A stretch of 64,000 nucleotides of DNA from an uncultured Latescibacterota bacterium (lineage in GTDB: Bacteria > Latescibacterota > UBA2968): positions 5,667,563 to 5,731,562 of the forward strand of contig OX638329.1 in NCBI GenBank assembly GCA_951812755.1, read 5' to 3'. Below are positions 45,209 to 54,154 of this stretch, piece after piece. Position numbers and translations under genes: made by a program. How positions within the stretch are numbered: position 1 is the stretch's first letter; each line of letters starts with the position of its first letter. The notes beneath the pieces are model-generated. The model did no database searches, had not been told where the DNA came from, and worked only from the letters and a program-made list of their open reading frames with translations.

Positions 45209-46711
45209 ATGGCAAAACAACCCAACCTCTTACTCATCACAACAGACACCCAGCGCTGTGACACACTCAACTGCATGGGCAGTTCATTTGCCCATTCCCC
45301 TCATACAGATCGCCTCGCAGCCGAAGGCGTCATGTTCACACAGGGCCACACCCCCTCGCCGGTATGCAACCCCTCGCGCAGCAGCCTCATCACCGGCCTG
45401 CACACTCCCATACACGGCGTATGGGAAAACGGCATGACCCGCCTCACCCACTTCCCAACCCTACCCGACCTCCTCAAAGAACAGGGCTACACTAACATCA
45501 TGGTCGGCAAACAGCACTTTGGTCAAACTCCCGACACCTTCGACATCATCATCGGCCAGGACGACTACAGTGAATACATCCCAAAGTATGGATTCACACC
45601 CAAGGACTGCCACAAACAACCCACACCCGTACCCGAAGAACACTTCCTCGACACCTTTTTCGCCAAACAAACCATCGAACAAATCGATCAGGTCGTCAAG
45701 AGCGATTCGGGCCCTTTTTTCGCCTTCTGCTCATTCCCGGCGCCGCATCCACCCGAATGTCCACCGGGCGACTGGCTCACCATTTACGACAACTGCGACA
45801 ACCTGCCCGACCTCAATTACACCCACCGCGAAGAACAAAATCAACCCACACACACCAAACGCCTGCTCGGCATCAAACCCGAAAACGAATGCCATCCAGG
45901 CGAAGACCCAAACACGATCGGGTACTGGCGAGAAGCCATTGGCCGCATCTACGACCCGCAACATCACGACACCATCATGGAACTGCGCAAAATCTATTAT
46001 GCGTATGCCGCGTACTGCGACGCCCTGCTCGGTCGCATCCTGAACTACCTCGACCAGAATAACCTCCGGGAAAACACCCTGATCATCTTCACATCCGATC
46101 ACGGACAACAATTCTTCGACCACGGCTTTAACGACAAACACAACTTCTACGATGAATCCTGGCGCGTCCCCTTTATCATGAGCATGCCAGGCACCCTTCC
46201 ACAAGGAGAAACGCGAGACTTCGCCATCTGGAACGACATCACCACCACCCTCCTCGCGGCTGCTGGCACCGAATGCCCCTCCATGCAGGGCTTCTTCGAC
46301 CTCTTCACCCCACTCGCCAGAGGCGAACAATCCCCCCGCCGCTGCGCCGTTGCCACCCTCTACAAATCCTGCGCCGTCGCCACCAAACGCTGGAAACTCG
46401 ATTACTTTTTTGAAGAAGACGAAGGCCGTCTTTTTGACCGCCTCAATGATCCCAAAGAACAAAACAATCTATACGACCAACCGGACCATCTCGAAATCCG
46501 CAACGAACTGCGCCACGCCCTCTTATCCTGGCGCGGCGACATCGCCGACCTCAAAACAGCACAGGAAGGCACAACCAAAAACAGAGGCCCAAACGCCCGG
46601 GGATACACCAACGTAGCCCCTCGCATTGCCCCACACACCCATCAAATGCGCGGCACCGATGCCGAACAGCGCCTCAATGAAAAATGTGAACGGATAGATG
46701 AGATGGGGTAA
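45209..46711 (+). CDS. Sulfatase (cysteine-type)
   Basis: A 500-residue sulfatase with Cys53 in PVCNPSRSSLITG (CxPxR), the N-terminal metal site LLLITTDTQR and IIFTSDHGQQFFDHG. The middle insert (DDYSEYIPKYGF to HFLDTFFAKQ) is longer than in the other two. AAGGA precedes the ATG. The gene is followed 9 bases later by an intrinsic terminator and ends the plus-strand pair. Confidence 0.93.
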   Translation: MAKQPNLLLITTDTQRCDTLNCMGSSFAHSPHTDRLAAEGVMFTQGHTPSPVCNPSRSSLITGLHTPIHGVWENGMTRLTHFPTLPDLLKEQGYTNIMVGKQHFGQTPDTFDIIIGQDDYSEYIPKYGFTPKDCHKQPTPVPEEHFLDTFFAKQTIEQIDQVVKSDSGPFFAFCSFPAPHPPECPPGDWLTIYDNCDNLPDLNYTHREEQNQPTHTKRLLGIKPENECHPGEDPNTIGYWREAIGRIYDPQHHDTIMELRKIYYAYAAYCDALLGRILNYLDQNNLRENTLIIFTSDHGQQFFDHGFNDKHNFYDESWRVPFIMSMPGTLPQGETRDFAIWNDITTTLLAAAGTECPSMQGFFDLFTPLARGEQSPRRCAVATLYKSCAVATKRWKLDYFFEEDEGRLFDRLNDPKEQNNLYDQPDHLEIRNELRHALLSWRGDIADLKTAQEGTTKNRGPNARGYTNVAPRIAPHTHQMRGTDAEQRLNEKCERIDEMG

Positions 46712-46720
46712 ACAAAACGC

Positions 46721-46756
46721 AAAAGACTCGAATGCCTTTCGGCACCCGAGTCTTTT
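46721..46756 (+). terminator. Bidirectional intrinsic terminator
   Basis: Stem AAAAGACTCG (46721-46730) / CGAGTCTTTT (46747-46756). It serves the converging sulfatase (plus) and DUF1800 (minus) genes: A-rich and T-rich arms give a U-run on both transcripts. Confidence 0.85.
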
Positions 46757-46778
46757 CACTTAAAACCAGCGCATCTAT

Positions 46779-48596
46779 CTACCGGTATTGAAACTCCGGC
46801 GATCCTATCAACATACTCACCACCTGCATATCCTTGCGCTTGGCGTCTGCGGGAATCGTCTCTTTCACCTCTGACGCAATAGCACTGGTATCTTGTGCTG
46901 GCAGCAGCAACTTGCTATACATCGCCAACGCTTGCTCCGTTGTCGGCGAGTGCTCGCTCTCCCTGGGCAACCGCTTCAGCACAATCCCTCTAATTCTACC
47001 TGTAGCCAGACGCACACCGAAATTCATCCGCGCGATCAACGTACCCGAATTCGCCCACGATTCGGCATAATCCGGAAAACCCGTAGGCGGCAAATAACCA
47101 TACAGCGGCTCGCCCATGCGATCAAACCAGTACATCATCGGCTGCGGATTCCTTATATCCGCTTCCAGCGCGCGCAGAGAACTCGCCGCCAGTTCTAACG
47201 GCGACTTCATCTTGCTCCGCTTCTTCGCCTCTGCCCAAAACACACGCGATTGCGCCAGCGTAGCTATCACAGCGGCGATATCCCCATCGGTCTTGGTAAA
47301 GGTTTCCGCCATCTCATCAATCACATCATCTGACGGTGCATCGTTTACAAACCGACGCGCCAACTTCGTAGAAATAAAACGCGCAGTTGAAGGATGCCTG
47401 GTCAGCATATCCAGAACGCGCTCACCCTCTTCCAGACCGCCTCCTGCGGGGAATGTCTCACCCAGCACCACCTTGGTCTTTTTGTCGTGCCAGACATTGC
47501 GGAACAGAAATTCACCCTGGCGAACGAGATTCTTATTGCCATTGGCAATTGCCTTATTGGTATTCTTGCGCCCATTCCCATAAGGCATCGCAGTCCAACC
47601 CGTCAAAACGCGCGCAACCTCTGTGACATCTTGCTGCGTGTACCCACCATCCACACCCAGGGTATGCAACTCCATCAACTCGCGGGCATAATTCTCATTC
47701 AAACCATACTTGCGTCTTGGAGGCGTCTTCGGCTTTGCAACGGGCTTGGGGGTAGCCTTTGCCATCTCACCACCCATCATCTCACCACCCATCATACCGC
47801 CGTCCATACCACCATCCATCCCACCGTCCATACCCATCTCGCCCATTGCCACTTCCTTCTTCGGCTGAGGCTTGGGTTGATTCTGCTGCTCTGGCGGTGC
47901 CATACGCGACTGTGCATTATCCAGATAATGCAACATCGCAGGATGCTTCGCCGTCGCACCCAAAATCGTGCGGAAATTGCCCAACACATTGGGACGAATC
48001 GCATCGCGCTCATAAGCGAGCACGCGACTGCGCGCCCCACCATCGCGCGTGGTCACATTGAAGTGATTAAACCAGAAATCCGTCAGTACCTCGGTGAGTT
48101 GATTCTCGCTATACACCGCCCGCATCACCTTCTGACCCTTCAGTTCCTGATTGGAAAGCAAACCATAAGCACGCAACCCGTGTTTCTCGCGATACACCTT
48201 CATTTTTTCATTTATCTCTTTCAGAGGCATCTTTTCGTCATCGATCACCCCTTCCTTCTCCATCCTATTGCGAAGCCGCCCATTTTGAACATAAACGTCG
48301 TACATCTCGGGCAACGTCATCGACAACGCGGGAAAAACCTTCAGACGTTTTTCCAACTCAGCATCCGGCAAATTGCCCTTCAACTGCTGAGCCAGCCACT
48401 TCTCGGGACCCATCTGCGCCACTCTTTCCACTTCACCGGGCCGCGCACCAAAAGCAAAACGCTCTAAGAGATACGCCGCTGCCTGCTCCTTACTCAGCCC
48501 TGCCTTTTTATAGGGCAATTTCAACCCGGCATCCGCCGAAGCCCCTGCAAGCAACGCACCACAGCACAAAACAATAAGTGAAAAACGAAATATCAT
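46779..48596 (-). CDS. DUF1800-family secreted protein (paralogue A)
   Basis: The start ATG 48594-48596 (MIFRFSLIVLCCGALLAG) has GGAGG 6 bases upstream; a signal peptide of ~23 residues follows. The 605-residue mature-type protein has the DUF1800 signatures AYLLERFAFGARPGEVERV, KLARRFVNDAPSDDVIDE and YGLNENYARELMELHTLGVDGG (cited in part). At ~249-280 lies a low-complexity tract of MDGG and MMGG repeats rich in Met, Gly, Asp and Glu. DUF1800 is of unknown function and usually pairs with DUF1501. It is the most repeat-expanded of three copies. Confidence 0.92.
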   Translation of the reverse strand: MIFRFSLIVLCCGALLAGASADAGLKLPYKKAGLSKEQAAAYLLERFAFGARPGEVERVAQMGPEKWLAQQLKGNLPDAELEKRLKVFPALSMTLPEMYDVYVQNGRLRNRMEKEGVIDDEKMPLKEINEKMKVYREKHGLRAYGLLSNQELKGQKVMRAVYSENQLTEVLTDFWFNHFNVTTRDGGARSRVLAYERDAIRPNVLGNFRTILGATAKHPAMLHYLDNAQSRMAPPEQQNQPKPQPKKEVAMGEMGMDGGMDGGMDGGMMGGEMMGGEMAKATPKPVAKPKTPPRRKYGLNENYARELMELHTLGVDGGYTQQDVTEVARVLTGWTAMPYGNGRKNTNKAIANGNKNLVRQGEFLFRNVWHDKKTKVVLGETFPAGGGLEEGERVLDMLTRHPSTARFISTKLARRFVNDAPSDDVIDEMAETFTKTDGDIAAVIATLAQSRVFWAEAKKRSKMKSPLELAASSLRALEADIRNPQPMMYWFDRMGEPLYGYLPPTGFPDYAESWANSGTLIARMNFGVRLATGRIRGIVLKRLPRESEHSPTTEQALAMYSKLLLPAQDTSAIASEVKETIPADAKRKDMQVVSMLIGSPEFQYR

Positions 48597-48624
48597 TGCA
48601 AACCTCCTTGAAAAGCATCCACAG

Positions 48625-48686
48625 AAAAAACGCGAATGAGCGGGGTACAACTGGCCGCCTCTCAGGCCAGTTCATTTGAGCGTTTT
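48625..48686 (-). promoter_or_regulatory. Extended hairpin with U-run upstream of DUF1800 A
   Basis: Read on the minus strand, AAAACGC..ATGAACTGGCC pairs with GGCCAGTT..TCATTCGCGTTTT, the inner stem AACTGGCC/GGCCAGTT being perfect. Six T residues follow, and the ribosome site of the gene begins about 15 bases later. It has the form of a terminator or leader attenuator. Confidence 0.6.
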
Positions 48687-48768
48687 ACGCAGATGGACAC
48701 AGATAAAAGTCAACTTTATGTAACTATCAACGCGAATAAAAGTTAAAAAAAACCATTCTGGACGCCTG

Positions 48769-48961
48769 CTTAAGAAGCTGTTTTAAAATTAATACCTGAT
48801 GTTACGCATGTCCGGCGTTTTGTCATGCTGAGCGTAGCCGAAGCATCTTTTCCACCTAATTTGGTAAGAGATTCTTCGACTCCGCTGCGCTCCGCTCAGA
48901 ATGACAGGGCAATAGCGCATCGCCGAGAAGGGGCAAAATGAGTTTTAAAACAGTCTCTAAG
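48769..48961. mobile_element. Putative MITE (about 190 bases, imperfect terminal inverted repeats)
   Basis: The ends CTTAAGAAGCTGTTTTAAAA (48769-48788) and the reverse complement of TTTTAAAACAG..CTCTAAG (48943-48961) match over about 19 bases; CTGTTTTAAAA is perfect. Inside is a second palindrome of ~86 bases: TGTCATGCTGAGCGTAG (48821-48837) against CGCTCAGAATGACA (48893-48906). There is no transposase, so this is a non-autonomous element. Confidence 0.55.
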
Positions 48962-48974
48962 GCATGCAGAGCCT

Positions 48975-48999
48975 GCCCCTGTATGTTTTAAGCAGGGGC
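48975..48999. terminator. GC-rich hairpin downstream of DUF1800 B
   Basis: Stem GCCCCTG (48975-48981) / CAGGGGC (48993-48999) with an 11-base loop. It lies after the paralogue B gene and could terminate its transcript, but no T-run follows. Confidence 0.35.
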
Positions 49000-49055
49000 G
49001 TGACAAGATTACTGACGTTGTACCCCTTACTTCACATAGGTACCCATCCGCCTGT

Positions 49056-50816
49056 TTATCGGTATTGAAATTCCGGCGACCCCAGCAGCATGCTGATCAC
49101 CTGAACCTCTTTGCGTTTGGCATCAGCGGGAATCGACTCTTTGACCTCTGACGCAATAGCACTCGTATCCTGCGCTGGCAACAGCAACTTGCTATACATC
49201 GCCAATGCCTCATCAGTCGTCAGACCAGTGCTATCCTGGGACAATTGCTTCAATTCAATCCCTCTAATTTTGCCCGTAGCCAGATGGATACCAAAATTCA
49301 TTCGCGCAATCAACGTACCCGAATTTGCCCACGACTCGGCATAATCCGGAAAACCCGTAGGCGGTACATAACCATACAGAGGCTCGCCCATGCGGTCAAA
49401 CCAGGACATCATCGGCTGCGAATTCTTCACATCCGCTTCCAATGCGCGAAGAGAACTCACCACTAATTCAAACGGAGACTTCATCTTACTGCGCTTCTTC
49501 GCCTCTGCCCAAAATTCCCTGGACTCCGACAACGTAGCCATCACAGCAGCCAAATCCCCATCCGTCTTGCGAAATGTCTTCGCCATCCGCTCAATCAGAG
49601 CCTCGGGAGGATTGTCATTGATAAACCGACGCGCCAACTTAGTCGAAATAAAATGTGCAGTTGAAGGGTGTTTGGTCAGCATATCCAGAACGCGCTCGCC
49701 CTCTTCTATGCCACCACCTGCAGGGAACTTCTCACCCAACACCACCTTGGCTTTTTTGTCGTGCCAGTCTCTGCGGAACACAAATTCGCCCTCGCGAATG
49801 AGTCTTTTACTTCCATTTGCAATTTGCTTCTCGAGATTTTTACGCGCATTGTTATAAGGCATCGCAGCCCAACCCGTCAACACCCGCGCAACTTCGGTAA
49901 CATCTCCCTGCGTGTATCCACCATCCACGCCCAGGGTATGCAACTCCATCAACTCGCGGGCATAATTCTCATTCAAACCGTACTTGCGTCTGTTTTTTGG
50001 AGGGGGCTGCGCCTTTGCAGGAGCGCCCATCATACCGCCATCCATACCACCATCCATACCCATCTCACCCGATGCCACCTCCTGTTTGGGCCTGGGTTGA
50101 TTCCTTGGCGGTGGCGACGCCATGCGCGACTGTGCATTATCCAGATAATACAACATCGCCGGATGCTTTGCCGTCGCGCCCAAAATCGTGCGGAACTTGC
50201 CCAGCACATTGGGGCGAATCGCATCGCGCTCATAGGTAAGCACATGACTGCGCGCACCACCATCGCGCGTGGTCACATTAAAATGATTAAACCAGAAATC
50301 CGTCAGCACCTCGACGAGCTGATTCTCGCTATACACAGCCCGCATCACTTTTTGCCCCCGCAGTTCCTTATTGTAAAGCGCATTCTGAGCAAGCAACCCG
50401 TGCTTCTTGCGATACACGCTTATCTTCTGATTCATCTCTTTGCGATTCATCTTTGCGGCATCAATCACGCCCTGCCGCTCCAGTATTCTGCGAATCCGCC
50501 CATTCTGCACATAGATTGCCTGCATTTCAGCCTGCGTCATTTTCAACGCGGGAAACGCTTCCAAGCTCTTGTCCAACTCAGCATCGGGCAAATTGCCCGC
50601 CAACTGCTGAGCCAGCCACTTCTCGGGACCCATCTGCGCCACCTTTTCCACTTCACCTGGCCGCGCACCAAAGGCAAAACGCTCCAAAAGATACGCTGCA
50701 GCCTGCTCCTTACTCAGCCCTTCCGCCTTATAGGGTAGTTGCAACTCAGCATTCGCCGGAGCTACCCCAAGCAGCGCACCACAGCACAAAACAACAAGTG
50801 CAAAGCGCAATGTCAT
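49056..50816 (-). CDS. DUF1800-family secreted protein (paralogue B)
   Basis: The start ATG 50814-50816 (MTLRFALVVLCCGALLGV) has GGAGG 6 bases upstream. The 586-residue protein has the same DUF1800 signatures as copy A (AYLLERFAFGARPGEVEKV and YARELMELHTLGVDGG). Its repeat tract (~247-263) is short, MGMDGGMDGGMMG. C-terminal LLPAQDTSAIASEVKESIPA is shared. It is secreted, probably to the periplasm or surface. It follows the DUF1501 gene by ~127 bases and is preceded by a strong hairpin. Confidence 0.92.
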   Translation of the reverse strand: MTLRFALVVLCCGALLGVAPANAELQLPYKAEGLSKEQAAAYLLERFAFGARPGEVEKVAQMGPEKWLAQQLAGNLPDAELDKSLEAFPALKMTQAEMQAIYVQNGRIRRILERQGVIDAAKMNRKEMNQKISVYRKKHGLLAQNALYNKELRGQKVMRAVYSENQLVEVLTDFWFNHFNVTTRDGGARSHVLTYERDAIRPNVLGKFRTILGATAKHPAMLYYLDNAQSRMASPPPRNQPRPKQEVASGEMGMDGGMDGGMMGAPAKAQPPPKNRRKYGLNENYARELMELHTLGVDGGYTQGDVTEVARVLTGWAAMPYNNARKNLEKQIANGSKRLIREGEFVFRRDWHDKKAKVVLGEKFPAGGGIEEGERVLDMLTKHPSTAHFISTKLARRFINDNPPEALIERMAKTFRKTDGDLAAVMATLSESREFWAEAKKRSKMKSPFELVVSSLRALEADVKNSQPMMSWFDRMGEPLYGYVPPTGFPDYAESWANSGTLIARMNFGIHLATGKIRGIELKQLSQDSTGLTTDEALAMYSKLLLPAQDTSAIASEVKESIPADAKRKEVQVISMLLGSPEFQYR

Positions 50817-50828
50817 TGCAAACCTCCA

Positions 50829-50867
50829 AAAAAACTCGAGTGCCATACTCCGACACTCGAGTTTTTT
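50829..50867 (-). promoter_or_regulatory. Strong hairpin with U-run directly before the DUF1800 B ribosome site
   Basis: Stem AAAACTCGAGTG (50831-50842) / CACTCGAGTTTT (50854-50865). On the minus strand the second arm is followed by T residues and then GGAGG, only a few bases on. It has intrinsic-terminator form but the gene starts right after it, suggesting an attenuator, a terminator of the DUF1501 transcript, or a stabilising 5' structure. Confidence 0.65.
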
Positions 50868-50943
50868 ATCCTGAAGCGGTGTAAACTGCACACGCGCACC
50901 ACAACGTGTCAGTACAGCATCAAATGAGTGGTCGATAATGACT

Positions 50944-52212
50944 TTACGTCATCACCTTAAACCGCTCACCTTCCCAACCCGGGAACATCGCAATATCATG
51001 GGAGCGATCAATATTCAGATGCTTACCCGCCACATCGGCAAACACAGAACGGAAATCTGTCGTCACGGGCAAATCGCGCCGATCTTCGAGTGCATCTTTC
51101 ACCAGCTTCTCTGGCACATTTCCGTGGATCTTTCCACCATCCACATTATTCCCCAGCACAAACAGACACGACCCGCGGCCGTGGTCCGTACCCAGAGAAC
51201 CATTCTGATGCACCGTGCGACCAAACTCGGTCATCGTCATCAGAACCACATCGTCCTGATACGTACCCAGATCTGTCCAGAATGCCGCGATAGACTTAGA
51301 CATCTCGTCTGCTCTGCGCTGGAAAGAACCCGTCGTTGTGCCCTGTTGCACATGCGTATCCCATCCGCCAGTCTCGGTAAAGGCAACCTCAAGCCCCACG
51401 TCCGACTTGACCAGCAACGCAATCTGTTGCAGCCTGCGACCCAATGCCGTATTGGGATATTTCGCGCCTTCGGCGGGCTTGTAATCCCTCACACCGATTT
51501 TTTCCAACAACTCAATCGCATCAAAACTCTCCTCGCTCACCCTCTGAACCAGGCGTTTGGCACTCCGCGCATACATCGCCTCAAACCCTTCCTCCACCTG
51601 TTCGGCCGCCTGCGGATTATTCGGCACCTGAATGCCAAAGGAACGCAGATCATCCACTGCAATCGAAGGCTCCTTCCCGTAAAATGCGCGCGGCAACGCT
51701 CTCGTCAATGCCACTGACCGGAAGGGCGTACCCTCGTGCCCGAGCAAACCCACAGCCCGATTGAGCCAACCCGTCCGCGTACCTTTCACACCCGGCGTCC
51801 CATTTTCCATATAATCCTGGGCATCAAAGTGCGATCGCGTCTTATTCGGCGAGCCTACGCCGTGTACAATAGCCAGACGACCTTCTTTGTACAGCGGTGC
51901 CAGATCCGCAAAAGAGGGATGCAATGCAAAACGACCATCCAGATCCGTCAGCTCATTTTTCGGATCGGTCAGGTGCATAAACAAATTGGGGCGCGCCTCG
52001 GCGAGTGCCGGATCGTTAAACGGCGTCACCGCCATCAAACCATCCATTGCCCCGCGCTGGAAAATCGTCACCAGCACTTTGCGACGGCTATGTGCCAGCG
52101 GATTATTCGCAGCATCAGCCGCGCGGCTCAAGAACAGCGGCGTACCCCCAAACGAGGCAGAAAACAATGCCAATCCGCTGCCCTTCATAAATGCTCTTCG
52201 ACTCCATTCCAT
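50944..52212 (-). CDS. DUF1501-family Tat-exported protein
   Basis: A 422-residue protein with a twin-arginine signal, SRRAFMKGSGLALFSASFGG (residues 4-23). DUF1501 belongs to the alkaline-phosphatase-like superfamily; visible motifs are VTIFQRGAMDG near the N-terminus and TEFGRTVHQNGSLGTDHG with GGWDTHVQQG as probable metal-site regions. The protein is expected to fold in the cytoplasm with a cofactor before export. It is the usual partner of DUF1800. It follows DUF1800 C by 20 bases, so these two are certainly co-transcribed. Confidence 0.9.
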   Translation of the reverse strand: MEWSRRAFMKGSGLALFSASFGGTPLFLSRAADAANNPLAHSRRKVLVTIFQRGAMDGLMAVTPFNDPALAEARPNLFMHLTDPKNELTDLDGRFALHPSFADLAPLYKEGRLAIVHGVGSPNKTRSHFDAQDYMENGTPGVKGTRTGWLNRAVGLLGHEGTPFRSVALTRALPRAFYGKEPSIAVDDLRSFGIQVPNNPQAAEQVEEGFEAMYARSAKRLVQRVSEESFDAIELLEKIGVRDYKPAEGAKYPNTALGRRLQQIALLVKSDVGLEVAFTETGGWDTHVQQGTTTGSFQRRADEMSKSIAAFWTDLGTYQDDVVLMTMTEFGRTVHQNGSLGTDHGRGSCLFVLGNNVDGGKIHGNVPEKLVKDALEDRRDLPVTTDFRSVFADVAGKHLNIDRSHDIAMFPGWEGERFKVMT

Positions 52213-52232
52213 AACTCTATCTCCTTTCCGAT

Positions 52233-54026
52233 TTATCGGTATTGAAATTCCGGCGACCCCAGCAACATACTGATCACCTGAACCTCTTTGCGTTCGGCAT
52301 CAGCGGGAATCGTCTGTTTAACCTCTGACACAATAGCACTGGTATCTTGCGCTGGCAACAGCAACTTGCTATACATCGCCAATGCCTCTTCCGTTGTCAG
52401 ACCACTGCTATCTTCGGGCAATCGCTTCAGTGTCACTCCGTTAATGCGACCAGTGGCCAGATGGATACCAAAGTTCATTCGCGCGATCAGCGTACCCGAA
52501 TTTGCCCACGACTCGGCATAATCGGGAAAACCAGTAGGCGGCAAATAACCATACAGCGGCTCGCCCATGCGATCAAACCAGCGCATCATCGGCTGTGGAT
52601 TCTTTACATCGGCTTCCAGCGCGCGAAGAGAACTCACCGCCAGTTCAAACGGCGACTTCATCTTGCTGCGCTTCTTCGCCTCTGCCCAAAACACGCGGGA
52701 CTGCGCCAGCGTAGCCATCACAGCGGCGATATCCCCATCGGTTTTGGTAAAGGTTTTGGCCATCTGATCAACCAGATCATCTGACGGTGCATCGTTTACA
52801 AACCGACGCGCCAGCTTCGTAGAAATAAAACGCGCAGTTGAGGGATGACTGGTCAGCATATCCAGAACGCGCTCACCCTCTTCCAGGCCACCACCTGCGG
52901 GGAACTTCTCACCCAACACCACCTTGGCCTTGTCGTCGTGCCACGATTTGCGGAACACAAAATCGCCCTGAAGAATGTTATTTTCATTCCCATTCGCCAT
53001 TTGTTTTTCGATATTTTTCCGCCCATTGCCATAAGGCGCCGCAGCCCAACCCGTCAACACGCGCGCAACCTCCGTAACATCACGCTGCGTATATCCACCA
53101 TCCACACCCAGGGTATGCAACTCCATCAACTCGCGAGCATAATTCTCATTCAAACCATACTTGCGCTTGCGTCTTGGAGGCGTCTGAGCCTTGGCAGGAG
53201 CCTTCTCTGGGGCCTTTGCCATCTCGCCACCCATCATCTCGCCATCCATACCACCATCCATACCCATCTCACCCGTTGCCATCTCCTTCTTTGGCTCGGG
53301 CTTTGCCGGTTCCCGTTCCGATGGCGGTGCCATACGAGACTGTGCATTATCCAGATAATACAACATCGCGGGATGCTTCGCCGTTGCACCCAAAATCGTG
53401 CGGAAATTGCCCAGCACATTGGGACGAATCGCATCGCGCTCATAAGAAAGGGTGCGACTGCGCGCCCCACCATCGCGCGTGGTCACATTGAAGTGATTAA
53501 ACCAGAAATCCGTCAGCACCTCAGTGAGCTGATTCTCGCTATACACAGCCCGCATCAGCTTCTGACCCTTCAGTTCCTGATTGGAAAGCATACCATAAGG
53601 ACGCAACCCGTGCTCCTTGCGATACGCGCTTATCTTTTCATTCATCTCTTTGCGAGGCGTCTTTGCGGGATCAATCAACCCCGCTTTCGCCACTATTCTG
53701 CGAATCCGCCCATTATTCACATAAACTTCGGCCATCTTTTCCTGCGTCATTTTCAGCGCGGGAAATGCTTCCAATCGTTTTTCCAACGCCGCATCCGGCA
53801 AATTGCCCTTCAACTGCTGCGCCAGCCACTTCTCGGGACCCATCTTTGCCACTTTTTCCACTTCACCTGGGCGCGCACCAAAGGCAAAACGCTCCAGAAG
53901 ATACGCTGCAGCCTGCTCCTTACTCAGCCCTTCCGCTTTGTAGGGCAGTTTCAACCCGGCCTCCGCCGGAGCTACCGCAAGCAGCGCACCGCAACACAAA
54001 ACAGCGAGTGCAAAGCGCAATATCAT
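52233..54026 (-). CDS. DUF1800-family secreted protein (paralogue C)
   Basis: A 597-residue DUF1800 protein beginning MILRFALAVLCCGALLAVAPAEA with GGAGG upstream. Motifs AYLLERFAFGARPGEVEKV, LARRFVNDAPSDDLVDQ and YARELMELHTLGVDGG are present. The Met/Gly/Asp tract at ~249-270 is medium length (MGMDGGMDGEMMGGEM). It is the first gene of the DUF1800-DUF1501 pair. Close DNA similarity to A and B in the leader (caaggaggtttg) suggests recent duplication. Confidence 0.93.
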   Translation of the reverse strand: MILRFALAVLCCGALLAVAPAEAGLKLPYKAEGLSKEQAAAYLLERFAFGARPGEVEKVAKMGPEKWLAQQLKGNLPDAALEKRLEAFPALKMTQEKMAEVYVNNGRIRRIVAKAGLIDPAKTPRKEMNEKISAYRKEHGLRPYGMLSNQELKGQKLMRAVYSENQLTEVLTDFWFNHFNVTTRDGGARSRTLSYERDAIRPNVLGNFRTILGATAKHPAMLYYLDNAQSRMAPPSEREPAKPEPKKEMATGEMGMDGGMDGEMMGGEMAKAPEKAPAKAQTPPRRKRKYGLNENYARELMELHTLGVDGGYTQRDVTEVARVLTGWAAAPYGNGRKNIEKQMANGNENNILQGDFVFRKSWHDDKAKVVLGEKFPAGGGLEEGERVLDMLTSHPSTARFISTKLARRFVNDAPSDDLVDQMAKTFTKTDGDIAAVMATLAQSRVFWAEAKKRSKMKSPFELAVSSLRALEADVKNPQPMMRWFDRMGEPLYGYLPPTGFPDYAESWANSGTLIARMNFGIHLATGRINGVTLKRLPEDSSGLTTEEALAMYSKLLLPAQDTSAIVSEVKQTIPADAERKEVQVISMLLGSPEFQYR

Positions 54027-54043
54027 TACAAACCTCCTTGAAA

Positions 54044-54059
54044 ATTCCCCAAAGGGAAT
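54044..54059 (-). promoter_or_regulatory. Short hairpin upstream of DUF1800 C
   Basis: Stem ATTCCC / GGGAAT with a 4-base loop, followed on the minus strand by TTTTC and then AAGGAGG. It is at the same position as the hairpins before copies A and B but has no sequence in common with them. Confidence 0.4.
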
Positions 54060-54154
54060 GGCATCTGTGAATACATATAAAATATATCACAATATCTAAT
54101 GGTGCAATACATTTTACATTCTTTTACACTTTTAGAACAAAACAGGCTCAACAA

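Larger units (their letters stand above)
48597..49055. other. Intergenic stretch between DUF1800 copies A and B (459 bases)
   Basis: No gene seen. From right to left it holds a GC-rich hairpin (48975-48999), a MITE-like element (48769-48961) and an extended hairpin next to copy A (48625-48686), all listed separately. Confidence 0.6.

Noticed and set aside
47755-47850. ccatccataccacc DNA repeats as a possible CRISPR or minisatellite
   Set aside because: They lie in frame inside DUF1800 coding sequence and encode the MDGG/MMGG tract.
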